Source of the DNA: Gammaproteobacteria bacterium
Lineage (GTDB): Bacteria > Pseudomonadota > Gammaproteobacteria > Pseudomonadales > Azotimanducaceae
NCBI GenBank assembly: GCA_012960535.1
Contig: DUBB01000031.1
Coordinates: forward strand, 72,606 to 136,605
Direction: 5' to 3'
Length of the DNA: 64,000 bases
Of this stretch, positions 38,939 through 48,070 are shown piece by piece. The notes under the pieces were generated by a model. It was not told where the DNA came from. It saw nothing but the letters and a program-made list of their open reading frames with translations, and ran no database searches. Both the position numbers and the translations under genes were made by a program. How positions within the stretch are numbered: the stretch's first letter is position 1; every line of letters starts with the position of its first letter.

Positions 38939-40054
38939 CTATTCAATCAGTGTTTCAAGTGCTGGAATCAGTGTCTGCATGGCTTCAGGTGAGCCAATAG
39001 TCAACCGCAACCAGTCCGGTAGCGCATTCTGATGGGCCAGCCGGCCCACAAAACCCAGCGAACATAGTTTATTATCAAACGCCACTGCAGCCTCAGCTCC
39101 GCCTGGGATTTTCATGGTAACAAAGTTGCAGACACTGTCCGTGGTCTCATAACCCAACGACCGGATATGTTCATTGGTCCAGGCCAGCCAGATATCATTA
39201 TGCCTGCGCGCCGCATCGCAATGCGCCTGGTCCCGCATGGCAGCTTGCGCAGCCTCTAGCGCCACTCGCGACACCGCATAGGGGCCACTCACCCGCGATA
39301 GCGCATCGACGGCGAAGCGTGGCGCATAGGCCCAGCCAACCCGCAGCCCGGCCAATCCGTAGAACTTGGAAAAGGTTCGCAAGACGATAACGTTTTCGGC
39401 CTTTGCATCGACCATTTGCAGGACTGAGGAATACTCAGGGTCCGCCACATACTCATAATAAGCCTCATCCACAACCAGCATAATATTTGAACGCAGCCCG
39501 TCGCGCAGCCTGGCGATTTCAGCCGGCGTGATAAAAGTGCCAGTAGGATTGTTAGGGTTAGCCACAAATACGATGCGGGTACGTTCGGTCACCGCCGACA
39601 ATAGCGCATCCACATCAATACGCAGATTGCGCTCGGCAACCGCGACAGGCATCGCACCTGCGGTCATGGCACGGATACGATAGGCCTGAAAGCCATGCGC
39701 GCTATACAGCACCTCATCGCCGACACCGACCCAGCCGAGAATAATCCAGTTAATAATGCTCTCTGAGCCCGGGCCAATCAGCACCCGTGAAGGATCGATG
39801 CCATGGGCCTCGCCCAGGGCTTCTGCCAGAGCCATACCGTCAGGGTCCGGGTAAACATGCTGGCTAACTGCCGCATCCCGCACTGCCTGTGCCGCCAACT
39901 CGCCAATACCCAACGGCGATTCATTATTAGATAGTCGAAAAACAGGTCGCGCTGAATCCTGCATCACCCGTCCGGGTGTATACAGCGGACCTTGGGCAAC
40001 AAAAGGCAGCGGCAACGGACGATCAGCAGTGTCCAGGTTATCAGACTGCGTCAT
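38939..40054 (-). CDS. PLP aminotransferase, histidinol-phosphate aminotransferase-like
   Basis: A 371-residue fold-type I class I/II aminotransferase of the HisC-like branch. Visible parts are RLSNNESPLGIGELA at the substrate end, FVANPNNPTGTFI, VVDEAYYEYV, and the PLP lysine in RTFSKFYGLAGLRVGWAYA. It is unlikely to be the biosynthetic HisC, because the neighbours are a ThDP enzyme, a TRAP importer and a sulfatase rather than his genes. A strong AAGGAAG site precedes its ATG. It starts one base after the stop of the ThDP enzyme, implying coupled translation. Probably removes the amino group from an imported compound before ThDP-dependent cleavage (inference). Confidence 0.9.
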   Translation of the reverse strand: MTQSDNLDTADRPLPLPFVAQGPLYTPGRVMQDSARPVFRLSNNESPLGIGELAAQAVRDAAVSQHVYPDPDGMALAEALGEAHGIDPSRVLIGPGSESIINWIILGWVGVGDEVLYSAHGFQAYRIRAMTAGAMPVAVAERNLRIDVDALLSAVTERTRIVFVANPNNPTGTFITPAEIARLRDGLRSNIMLVVDEAYYEYVADPEYSSVLQMVDAKAENVIVLRTFSKFYGLAGLRVGWAYAPRFAVDALSRVSGPYAVSRVALEAAQAAMRDQAHCDAARRHNDIWLAWTNEHIRSLGYETTDSVCNFVTMKIPGGAEAAVAFDNKLCSLGFVGRLAHQNALPDWLRLTIGSPEAMQTLIPALETLIE

Positions 40055-40055
40055 A

Positions 40056-41771
40056 TTACTTCCTTTTGTTTTCCCGGATTTGCGCCAGGGTGAACTGCGG
40101 GTTGATCACATCGGGATCGGTTATTAGCTCGATAAAAATCGGCCCCTGCGTTTCTTTCCGCAATGCTTGGTAGGCACTGGCTATCGCTTCGGCTTGGGTC
40201 AGCTGACGTGTCTTCAGACCCATCGACTGTGTCATCGCCTGAAAATCCGGATTGTCGAGCATCACTGCCACGTTCATTCCTGAAACCGCCATCTCCTGGT
40301 GCATCTTAATGGAGCCATATATGCCGTTATTGAACATCACCACGGTCAGCTTCAGATTCCGTTTCACCGCTACCACCAGTTCCTGCGGGTTCATCAGGAA
40401 ACACCCATCCCCGACATAGGCCACCACCTCTTGTTGCGGATTCTCCATTGCCGCCGCAATTGCCGCTGGTACAGAATAGCCCATGGGCGCGGATAAGGGC
40501 GCAAGCAGCGTGCCCTGCGCCTTAAACTTGTGATGGCGCAGCACAAAATGGGTGTAGTTGCCAGCACCGGCACAGATTATGGTATTTTCAGGCAACACAT
40601 GCTGCAACGCCTCGACACCATTACCCGGGTTCATCCTGTCACCAAAATCGACTGGCCTGTTATAAGCCAGAAAACTGCTGCGCAGGACTTCCCGCTGACC
40701 GGCAAAGGCCAGACCGGTCGCCACAGGTAACTCGGACAGCGCCGCGCTAAACGGCGCCACATCGCTGACCACTGCCAGGTCAGGTTGCAGTGTTTCGCCA
40801 AACTCATCGGACAAAGCCGCCGCGTGGATAACAGTACGGGCCTCATCTGGTGCACAAAGATGCTCATAGCGGCCAGTCTCGAGTTCGCTCAACCGGCCAC
40901 CAATCAACAGCAATAGATCGCAGTCTCGGGCCCGGGTCACCAACTCGGGATGTGGACCCGGGTTAAAAGAACCAATATAACAGGGATGGCTAAAATCAAT
41001 CAGATCATTGCGCCGGAAAGTGGTGCTAACCGGTAAATCCCAAGCCGCTGCAAAGGCCGCAAGATCATCACAGGCCGCCTGATCCCATCCGACGCCGCCC
41101 AGTAGAACCAGCGGCTTTTTACTTTCTGACAATAGGACTGCAATCTTGTTCATGCTGGCGATGGCAGGGGCCATTTCCGGGCGCCTTGTGGGAAGTATCC
41201 TGCTTTTCCTAATCTCGCTGAACTGAACATTATCCGGCACTGCAAGCACCACAGGCCCGGGCCGCCCCGAAATGGAAATCGACATCGCACGGCCGATCAT
41301 ATGGGGGATATCTTCGGCCCGTTCAACAACACCTACCCATTTTGCCACGCTGCCATACACTGCCTGTGGATCAATTTCCTGAAACGGAAATCGTCCGGCG
41401 GTGCTGGTGGTTACATGGCCAATGATCAGGATCATCGGCGTGCTTTCCTGCGCCGCGGTAGACACGCCGATCAGCGCGTTACAGGCTCCCGGCCCGCGGG
41501 TCACCATACACAGGCCTGGTTTGCCCGTCATTCGTCCATATGCCTGGGCCATATAAGAAGCACCACCCTCATGGCGACAGACCACCAGATCAAATTCATC
41601 CTTCACCTGGTCCAACGCATGTAGAATGCCCGAATAGCTTTCGCCGGGTACGCAAAAACCCCGCTTTACGCCCTTTGCTATCAGACCCTGGACAATGGCT
41701 TGCCCGCCGGTCTGGGTCACCTTGGACTGTGCCACGGGTCCATCTGAGACAAAAGGCGTGGAGTTCGACAT
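40056..41771 (-). CDS. ThDP-dependent enzyme, acetolactate synthase-like
   Basis: A 571-residue enzyme with the three-domain layout of the acetolactate synthase/benzoylformate decarboxylase superfamily. The N-terminal pyrimidine domain has FCVPGESYSGILH, and the activating Glu is in CRHEGGASYMAQAYGR. The PP-binding domain has the metal motif GDGCFLMNPQEL ending at an NNGIYG-type loop. It could be a 2-oxoacid decarboxylase, a carboligase, or a sulfoacetaldehyde acetyltransferase-like enzyme; the sequence alone does not decide. It is the first gene of the aminotransferase-TRAP-sulfatase operon. An AT-rich 600-base region lies upstream. Confidence 0.9.
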   Translation of the reverse strand: MSNSTPFVSDGPVAQSKVTQTGGQAIVQGLIAKGVKRGFCVPGESYSGILHALDQVKDEFDLVVCRHEGGASYMAQAYGRMTGKPGLCMVTRGPGACNALIGVSTAAQESTPMILIIGHVTTSTAGRFPFQEIDPQAVYGSVAKWVGVVERAEDIPHMIGRAMSISISGRPGPVVLAVPDNVQFSEIRKSRILPTRRPEMAPAIASMNKIAVLLSESKKPLVLLGGVGWDQAACDDLAAFAAAWDLPVSTTFRRNDLIDFSHPCYIGSFNPGPHPELVTRARDCDLLLLIGGRLSELETGRYEHLCAPDEARTVIHAAALSDEFGETLQPDLAVVSDVAPFSAALSELPVATGLAFAGQREVLRSSFLAYNRPVDFGDRMNPGNGVEALQHVLPENTIICAGAGNYTHFVLRHHKFKAQGTLLAPLSAPMGYSVPAAIAAAMENPQQEVVAYVGDGCFLMNPQELVVAVKRNLKLTVVMFNNGIYGSIKMHQEMAVSGMNVAVMLDNPDFQAMTQSMGLKTRQLTQAEAIASAYQALRKETQGPIFIELITDPDVINPQFTLAQIRENKRK

Positions 41772-42063
41772 AAGCGGTTTCCAATGTATTATATTTTCAA
41801 TCTGTGATTACTTTATTCCAGATATATAATTTGTAAATAAAAAACATCATTTCCGAGATCTTGAAATTGCCTGGCAACCCCCCAGGACGGCAATTCCCGC
41901 CACCCTTGTTGGCCATTATGGGCGCCATTTTAAAGCAGATTTCCTGTCATTGCGGTCCGCAGCGGTCCAATTACTCTGCCCCCTGGCTTAGGCCCTTTTT
42001 TTTCTGACTGGTCACTGGCCTACCTGCGGATCATTACATCAATTGATAGCGGTTCAAACTGGC
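41772..42063. other. AT-rich promoter region of the ThDP/TRAP operon
   Basis: About 290 bases between the ThDP gene start (minus) and the 15-bp tandem array. The part next to the gene is very AT-rich (for example TATATAATTTGTAAATAAAAAA around 41822-41844) and is the probable promoter of the operon. No gene is seen. Confidence 0.45.
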
Positions 42064-42228
42064 TTCAAAAATATTTGTGTTGAAAATATTTGCTTCAAAA
42101 AATATTTGATTCAAAAATATTTGATCTAGAAATATTTGCCTCAGAAATATTTGATCTAAAAATATTGGCCTCAAAAATATTTGTGTTGAAAATATTTGCT
42201 CTAAAACATTTGATCTAAGAAGTATTAG
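42064..42228. repeat. Tandem array, about eleven units of 15 bp
   Basis: A run of units built around AAATATTTG, spaced 15 bases apart with one 16 and one 14. The last two units are degenerate. Consensus is TCAAAAATATTTGAT. There is a 30-bp higher order: TCAAAAATATTTGTGTTGAA and its continuation occur at 42065 and again at 42171, and a GATCT...GCCTCA pair repeats between them. The core AAATATTT is its own reverse complement. Lies 160 bases before an amine oxidase gene. Confidence 0.92.
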
Positions 42229-42292
42229 ACATGTTAAATCCCGGTGGCAGCATAAAAGCTCAGGAACTGACCCTTCAGGGAAATACCAGGCA

Positions 42293-42310
42293 CTTATCTT
42301 TAAAGATAAG
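42293..42310. promoter_or_regulatory. Perfect 18-bp palindrome upstream of amine oxidase gene
   Basis: CTTATCTTTAAAGATAAG is an exact 18-bp palindrome. Imperfect outer arms CCAGG and CCTGG extend the symmetry. It lies 78 bases before the amine oxidase ATG and has no T-run after it, so an operator for a dimeric regulator is more likely than a terminator. Confidence 0.6.
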
Positions 42311-42387
42311 CAAGCCCTGGCACGCTATGATCAAGCCCTGAGCCCTCATACCGGATTTTTGTAACCTAAAGAAACAGGAGCAAAAAA

Positions 42388-44022
42388 ATGCCTACATCAA
42401 ATTACAGTCGCCGCGATTTTCTTGAATCCATTGGGAATCTGGCCGGGGGTTCTGCGGTTTATCGCGCCGCCCTCGCGCTTGGTCTCACCAGTGCTACTGC
42501 GGCCTGCGGTTCCTCATCTGCCTCAGCTAACAACACTGCAGGCACTATTGCCGCTACCCCCAGTACCACTGCACCAGCAAGTAGCACCTTTGTTTCCCCT
42601 GCAGACTGGCCACCGGACGTAGGCACCGGTAAAAGTGTCACTATCCTGGGTGCCGGTATCGCAGGCATGACTACTGCCTATGAAATGAATAACCTCGGCT
42701 ATACCTGTACGTTGCTGGAAGCAACGGCCAGAGCGGGAGGCCGTTGCCAGACCATCCGAGCAGGTGATGTCGTTGAGGAAACTGACTCAACCCAGGTCTG
42801 TAATTTTAATGCAGACGATAGCCTCTACTTCAACCCGGGACCCGCCCGGATTTCGCACCACCATGTCAATCTACTGCGCTACTGTCGTAACTTTAATGTG
42901 TCGTTAGAACCGTTCATTAATGACAATAGAGCGGCCCTGCTTCACCAGACCGATGCATTTGATGGCGTTCCCCAAACTGCGAGACAGGTCAAAGCCGACC
43001 TGCGCGGTTACACCGCTGCATTACTGACCGATGCCGCCAACAGCGGCGCGCTGGATGCCCAGTTAAGTAGCCAGGACAGGGAAAATCTAACCGCCATGCT
43101 AGTGGACTTTGGCGCCCTCGATGCCGATGGAAACTATTCAGGGTCATCGCGAAATGGTTATATTGAATCCCCAGATGAAGAACCCAACCGCCAAACCACC
43201 GTGCCTGCCTTATCATTGTCAGCGCTTTTAAGTAGTGACTACTGGCGATATCAAACCGCCTTCGCAGAGGAAATTAATCAACAAGCATCCATGCTTCAAC
43301 CTGTTGGCGGTATGGATCGAATTGCCGCTGCCTTCGAACAACGGGTACAGGATCTGATCCGCTATTCTTCTATCGTGTCCGCCATTCGTAAGACGGACAA
43401 TGGCGTTCGAATCGAGTACCTGGATGGTGCTGGAAATCCCAATTCAATCGAAAGCGACTATTGCGTTTGTACCATTCCCGCGACAGTGCTGGCGAACATT
43501 GCAGCTGATTTCTCTGCAGATCATCAACAGGCGATCGATAATTTTGTTTACACCAAGGCGACAAAAATGGCCTTCCAATCCAGGCGGTTCTGGGAACAGG
43601 ACCATAACATTTATGGCGGTATCAGCTGGACAGACCAGGGTATTACTCAAATCTGGTATCCCAACAACGACTTTGGTTCCCAACAAGGGATTGTCGTTGG
43701 CGCCTATACCTATTCCAACAGTGCAGGGCAACGGTTTGCTGATATGAATCCAACCGCCAGGCTTGAAACTGCCGCCACCGAGGGTACCCAGATGCATCAG
43801 GAATATGGGGATGAAGTAAGTCAGGGCATCAGCGTCTCCTGGCCGAAAATACCCTACCAGGAAGGCGCGTGGGGCGCGTCAGACCCTGGCGTGCTGCTCA
43901 CTGCCGACAGTAACATTTACTTCGCCGGCGAGCATCTGTCCATTCTTCAGGGTTGGCAGGAAGGGGCCATACTATCGGCCTATCATGCTATCAATGGGAT
44001 AGTCGGCATCGATTATGGTTAA
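42388..44022 (+). CDS. Flavin monoamine oxidase-like protein, Tat-exported
   Basis: A 544-residue FAD enzyme. The N-terminus SNYSRRDFLESIGNLAGG is a Tat signal. It leads to TSATAAC, a possible lipobox with Cys40, and a low-complexity Ser/Ala/Thr linker to about residue 72. The FAD-binding GxGxxG follows as KSVTILGAGIAGMTTAYEM with LLEATARAGGRC. The C-terminal FAD motif is YFAGEHLSILQGWQEGAILSAYHAI. The family oxidises amines or L-amino acids to imines with release of peroxide. Export and possible lipid anchoring point to use of external amino compounds. The AGGAG site lies eight bases before the ATG. It stands alone, behind a tandem array and palindrome. Confidence 0.9.
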   Translation: MPTSNYSRRDFLESIGNLAGGSAVYRAALALGLTSATAACGSSSASANNTAGTIAATPSTTAPASSTFVSPADWPPDVGTGKSVTILGAGIAGMTTAYEMNNLGYTCTLLEATARAGGRCQTIRAGDVVEETDSTQVCNFNADDSLYFNPGPARISHHHVNLLRYCRNFNVSLEPFINDNRAALLHQTDAFDGVPQTARQVKADLRGYTAALLTDAANSGALDAQLSSQDRENLTAMLVDFGALDADGNYSGSSRNGYIESPDEEPNRQTTVPALSLSALLSSDYWRYQTAFAEEINQQASMLQPVGGMDRIAAAFEQRVQDLIRYSSIVSAIRKTDNGVRIEYLDGAGNPNSIESDYCVCTIPATVLANIAADFSADHQQAIDNFVYTKATKMAFQSRRFWEQDHNIYGGISWTDQGITQIWYPNNDFGSQQGIVVGAYTYSNSAGQRFADMNPTARLETAATEGTQMHQEYGDEVSQGISVSWPKIPYQEGAWGASDPGVLLTADSNIYFAGEHLSILQGWQEGAILSAYHAINGIVGIDYG

Positions 44023-44293
44023 GGTCAGATCAGTGGTGCTGCCAAGGTCGTTCTAATACTGAAGACCCATTCTCCAGCAAAGAATCAACTCAGTCTGCGA
44101 CTTCTCCCGGTCCAATGTTTATGGTGGGTTCCGTAAAGAAAGGTAAGGTTGAACAAACAACCCCAGAGAATGCCCGTTATGTCATTGAATACGGAGCAGC
44201 ACTCCCAGGCAGACATAATCTCAGGAGAGAGACGAACGCTGCCTCGCTCCTTGTTACTAATAGAGGCTTCTGATGACACCTGGTTATTCTGAC

Positions 44294-45664
44294 TTAATCA
44301 GACACAACGCGAGAGATAATCTGCATAAGGTCCAGCACAGCTTGACGAAAAGCTTTTTCATCAACTCTTTCGTCATTGCCGTGTATCCTTGAATATTCAT
44401 TCCTATCTACAATAATGGGGCTGAAACCATAACTGGCAATGCCTAAATCTCTGGTGAAATGGCTATCTGTGAAGCCTGTACTCACTGATGGTACCACGCG
44501 AGAATTTGGATAGAGCCGGCCTGTTTCACTCTCAATAGCTTTGAACAGCACAGAGTCAGTGGACGAAATGGCTGGCGTAAAAGCCATAATAACTTCCACC
44601 TCTACGCCTGTTCCTTCCAGACGTTGCTTGAAATCTCTGATAAATTCCTTAGCCGGCCTATCGGGGAGCATACGACAATCAACTTCTGCCCAGGATACAG
44701 GTGGAACGACATTAATCTTGGTTGAACCTCCCAGGCGTGTAATAGAACAGGTATCTCTTGTAAGTGCGTGGTTGGAGGCAGAGTAAGCTTGCAGTTCATT
44801 AAGGAAATGAGGTTCCTTTATCGAATTTCTGATATCCGCAAAGGCCTTTGCCAGATCGCCCTGCATAGATTTTGCTGCCTCGTGAAACACCTGCTCTACC
44901 TCAGGAATTATTCTAGCTGGGAAAGGGTTTTCTTTGATCGCGTGCAATGCATCAATAATTCGCGTCACTGAACTAGTTGGCCGTGGTGAGGACCCATGGC
45001 CCGGGGTATCAACAGACGTCAACCGAAACCACACGGGCACCTTCTGAGTAACTTCGACCCCAAAAATAATATCCTCATTCTCGCGATACCCACTTCCCCC
45101 CTCGTTAATCAGTAACCCTGCATTTTCAAAGATCTCAGGGCGATGCTCAACCAGCCAGCCGACACCGAAGGCACCACCCGCCTCCTCATCTGCTGTCGCA
45201 AGAAAAACCACGTCTCTGTTTAGGGCAATACCCGATCTATGTAGACTCAAAAAAGTAGCGAGATGACTAATGCCGGTCCCTTTCATATCCAGGGCACCTC
45301 TACCCCAGATAAATCCATCGCGTTTCTCTCCAGACAATGGTTCTGCTGTCCAGAATTTCATGTTGGCCGGAACAACGTCAGTATGCTGCAATAATATCAA
45401 CGCAGGACTATCACCCCCTTTTATTCGAGCCCAGATATTGCCTCTACCTGGCGAACTCTCTGCAGCGCTGTATTCAATACCTTCTTTTTCGAAGATGCTG
45501 GCATAAAAATCGACTGCCCTGGATTCATTACCCGGTGGATTTATGGTATCGACCTGCAGATAAGCCTGCAGCCAGCTTACGGCTTCATCATCAATTGTCG
45601 CTTCCGCACTAGTCTGAATGGATAGAAAAAGAAAGAAAAAAATAACCGCTGATCTAAAACCCAT
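44294..45664 (-). CDS. M20-family metallopeptidase, exported
   Basis: A 456-residue zinc peptidase/deacylase. The hydrophobic start MGFRSAVIFFFLFLSIQTSA is a signal peptide. Zinc ligands and catalytic residues are visible: His-Asp pair in LILLQHTDVVP, Asp in IWGRGALDMKG, the Glu-Glu of TADEEAGGAFG, and a late His in SRIHGNDERV. The dimerisation domain carries TPGHGSSPRP. M20 enzymes cleave dipeptides or remove acyl groups from amino acids; a periplasmic place suggests feeding on external peptides. It is convergent with the amine oxidase gene. Confidence 0.92.
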   Translation of the reverse strand: MGFRSAVIFFFLFLSIQTSAEATIDDEAVSWLQAYLQVDTINPPGNESRAVDFYASIFEKEGIEYSAAESSPGRGNIWARIKGGDSPALILLQHTDVVPANMKFWTAEPLSGEKRDGFIWGRGALDMKGTGISHLATFLSLHRSGIALNRDVVFLATADEEAGGAFGVGWLVEHRPEIFENAGLLINEGGSGYRENEDIIFGVEVTQKVPVWFRLTSVDTPGHGSSPRPTSSVTRIIDALHAIKENPFPARIIPEVEQVFHEAAKSMQGDLAKAFADIRNSIKEPHFLNELQAYSASNHALTRDTCSITRLGGSTKINVVPPVSWAEVDCRMLPDRPAKEFIRDFKQRLEGTGVEVEVIMAFTPAISSTDSVLFKAIESETGRLYPNSRVVPSVSTGFTDSHFTRDLGIASYGFSPIIVDRNEYSRIHGNDERVDEKAFRQAVLDLMQIISRVVSD

Positions 45665-45882
45665 AGCAACACCTCATCATCTTTCTAGTAAGAGCGTCCT
45701 GGAAAACTGGCTACAGCGGAAGCACCTGACGCTTTTAGTTTGGTATGCAAGTGATCTGCTTCGGCCTGCCCGCCCTTATTGACCACTGCCTACACCACTG
45801 GTGAAATAAATCCATCTTTGCCTGCCCGCACTATCATCTATTACGACGCCTGGAAAAGAGTTTGTGCTTCGATCAAACCTGG

Positions 45883-46329
45883 TCAGCTACGCCAGACCTG
45901 CTTATTGGTTGAGCCAAACATCTCAGAAAGCTCTACCCGTGAAGGCGTTATTCTGACCGGGCAAAAACTAGCATCATCCGGGCCCTTACTGCCAAACTGA
46001 GTTAAATCATAATCAATCGCATCCCAGGCATGCTTTTTGGTTGGCAGGTCCGAAATCAGTTCGGCTTTGCCTCGAACCATGATATGTACGAAATCCGGTG
46101 GTGCGACCTGATATTGAATGTCGACTAATGGATTGATCCTTATCTGGTTTGCTTTAGGTGATTGGGGTCCAGTGGCAAACCAGAGTATTTCACCCTCCCA
46201 GGTAGGGTGAACAATTCTAACGCGGGGTTGCTCATCGCTTACCGTTGCAATCGCACACCAGATAGCCTTTTTGCAAGCGACGTCCACAGCAGCAAAAAAA
46301 GCAGCCTTTTCCTCATGCTTTACCTCCAT
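45883..46329 (-). CDS. Pyridoxamine 5'-phosphate oxidase-like FMN protein
   Basis: A 148-residue split-barrel flavin protein of the general PNPOx-like group. Typical parts are ATVSDEQPRVRIVHPTWEGE, LWFATGPQSPKANQI and the later DFVHIMVRGKAELI. The group holds FMN or F420 reductases and heme oxygenase-like proteins, so activity is open. The ATG lies beside a GGAGAGCTAAC leader. Neighbours are a kinase-like gene upstream and a peptidase downstream, all minus strand, without tight spacing. Confidence 0.85.
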   Translation of the reverse strand: MEVKHEEKAAFFAAVDVACKKAIWCAIATVSDEQPRVRIVHPTWEGEILWFATGPQSPKANQIRINPLVDIQYQVAPPDFVHIMVRGKAELISDLPTKKHAWDAIDYDLTQFGSKGPDDASFCPVRITPSRVELSEMFGSTNKQVWRS

Positions 46330-46391
46330 GTTAGCTCTCCTTCTAGTCTTGGATTCACTTGATAATCGCCTGTCAGCTTAGGTTACATCAG

Positions 46392-47600
46392 CTATGCCGG
46401 CATTTGTTCAAGAATATGCTCAAAGTCAACTCCTTCAAGCTTTTTGAAGGTCTTGTCTATCCAGCCCTGCATTAATTCGGGACCTCGGTCTGTACCGAGC
46501 TCAAGTTGCTCCTGGAAAAGAATCGGCGCAATTCTGTGGAGCATAGATAACATGCCAATATCATATTGCCATCGTAGTCTCTTGCTCGAAACATCAACCC
46601 CTCGCTGCTTTAAAGCCTGCCGATAATGCTCAATCATTTCGTTGATGGATTCTTCAGTTGTCTCCAGAGGCAGGGCCGCGCTTAGAAAATAGGCGAGATC
46701 CATACCAGAAGAGCCGGTTGTCATGGTTTGCCAGTCAAGCACCAGGACTTCACCGGCGGTGTCGTCGAAGCAAAGGTTATCAAGCCTGAAGTCACCATGC
46801 AGCAAGGTTCTCGAACAGGTACCCTGAACCTCGGTTAAGCCGATGCCGTTTTCCTTCAACCAGTTAATTAAACCAAGCTGGTGTTCAGACAATTGATCTT
46901 TTGAGGCCCGCTTGTACTTTTCGACTGCCTGCAGGTAGGTCATATGGATCAACTTACTGGTCAATTCAACCGGAGCAACCCAGCTCATGCTCGCCAGCTC
47001 CTGGCTATCCCAGAACTGAGCATGCAGCATTGCCATGGCATCCAGAACGCGCAGCACATCCTTTTCTGAGCAGCCGTTGAGCTGATCACCCATTCGAAAA
47101 TGGCTGACATCTTCTATTAACAGCACATATCGCCGTGGAAAAAGGCCAATGAACCAGGTTACCGCAATGGCCAGGATAGCGATTAACGGCATCGCTAAAC
47201 GATTCAGTTTCCTAAGTCGACCAATGACCACGTCAGGATCATCGTACGCATTCAGCGCACTGTAATAATGCGCCGGTGTGCGCACCCGTAATTTGGGTTT
47301 CAGGTCGCGGTAAAATCTGATTTCCTTCTCATACACGCCCATGGACTGGCCCATTTTTCTGTTTTTCAATGGCGTTGGGATTTTCAGCACCATGGATTCT
47401 GGCGCATTAGCCTCTTTTTCGGAATAAATGGGCTTGAGAATAACTACCTGCCCGAGGAAGCCCGTTTCCTCACCAATGATGCGCTGGGTCAAGTCCGTGA
47501 CTTTAGCGTCTTTGAGAATACCGCTCTCACGCAGCGCTGTGGTCAACCAGGCGGGAGTAACTTCATCAAGCCTGAAAGGTATATTAGTTTGAATGTGCAT
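46392..47600 (-). CDS. APH/EcKL-like phosphotransferase with hydrophobic segment
   Basis: A 402-residue kinase-like protein of the aminoglycoside/choline phosphotransferase fold. The catalytic loop is RTLLHGDFRLDNLCF and the metal site is VLVLDWQTMTTG; the Lys of the N-lobe is in ESMVLKIPTP. Between the two lobes lies a strongly hydrophobic stretch (LAMPLIAILAIAVTWFIGLFP), unusual for soluble members and able to span or dip into the membrane. I take the ATG at 47600, which gives the family start; a longer frame adds 34 unlikely residues. The substrate may be a sterol-like or other alcohol, as known for some ecdysteroid-kinase relatives, but this is inference. Confidence 0.85.
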   Translation of the reverse strand: MHIQTNIPFRLDEVTPAWLTTALRESGILKDAKVTDLTQRIIGEETGFLGQVVILKPIYSEKEANAPESMVLKIPTPLKNRKMGQSMGVYEKEIRFYRDLKPKLRVRTPAHYYSALNAYDDPDVVIGRLRKLNRLAMPLIAILAIAVTWFIGLFPRRYVLLIEDVSHFRMGDQLNGCSEKDVLRVLDAMAMLHAQFWDSQELASMSWVAPVELTSKLIHMTYLQAVEKYKRASKDQLSEHQLGLINWLKENGIGLTEVQGTCSRTLLHGDFRLDNLCFDDTAGEVLVLDWQTMTTGSSGMDLAYFLSAALPLETTEESINEMIEHYRQALKQRGVDVSSKRLRWQYDIGMLSMLHRIAPILFQEQLELGTDRGPELMQGWIDKTFKKLEGVDFEHILEQMPA

Positions 47601-48070
47601 TATCGATTTCCTGACGATACTAGAAATGTAGCATTCAAACCGCCCGGTCACAAATAACAACATCTGCGTGACCTTCAGGTCGATTTCAGATTGGCCCTTC
47701 ACTTAGGCACTGATAGACCTTTCATCAAACTACGGTCATTACCACCCCATCATTGACCTGGGCTAACTGCCCTGGCGCCTTTTACTCCGATCTCCTTTCT
47801 GCAGGCGACCCCAGGATTCGCGTGGTCATGGCCAAGCGTGTCTAGCAACCCGCTGCCAGAAATGAATAGTAGCTCGGCTACCGTTGCATAATGCTGTTCT
47901 AGCAAGCTTGACAGTACCTTCAAGCTCGGCTCGCGCAAAATGTTTGCTGTGCAAGTAAGTCTTATTAGTTCATAGTGGTTCCAGCCAGAAAGCACCCAGG
48001 CCGTGCTGACAGGGTGCAAGCAAGAACAGACAGCGCTATATAGAGCCATATAAAGCAAGGGGGAATAAAT
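47601..48070. other. Divergent intergenic region, kinase-like gene and CstA gene
   Basis: About 470 bases between two divergent starts. It should carry both promoters. A 102-codon minus-strand frame at 47750-48058 has no recognised motif and is not called. AAGGGGGA sits directly before the CstA start. Confidence 0.4.

Noticed and set aside
38939..40054. Histidine biosynthesis gene hisC
   Set aside because: The fold is HisC-like, but no his genes are near and the operon is catabolic in character, so the symbol was not given.
47750..48058. 102-residue minus-strand gene upstream of CstA
   Set aside because: No motif, Cys/Ser-rich composition unlike neighbours, and it occupies a divergent promoter region.
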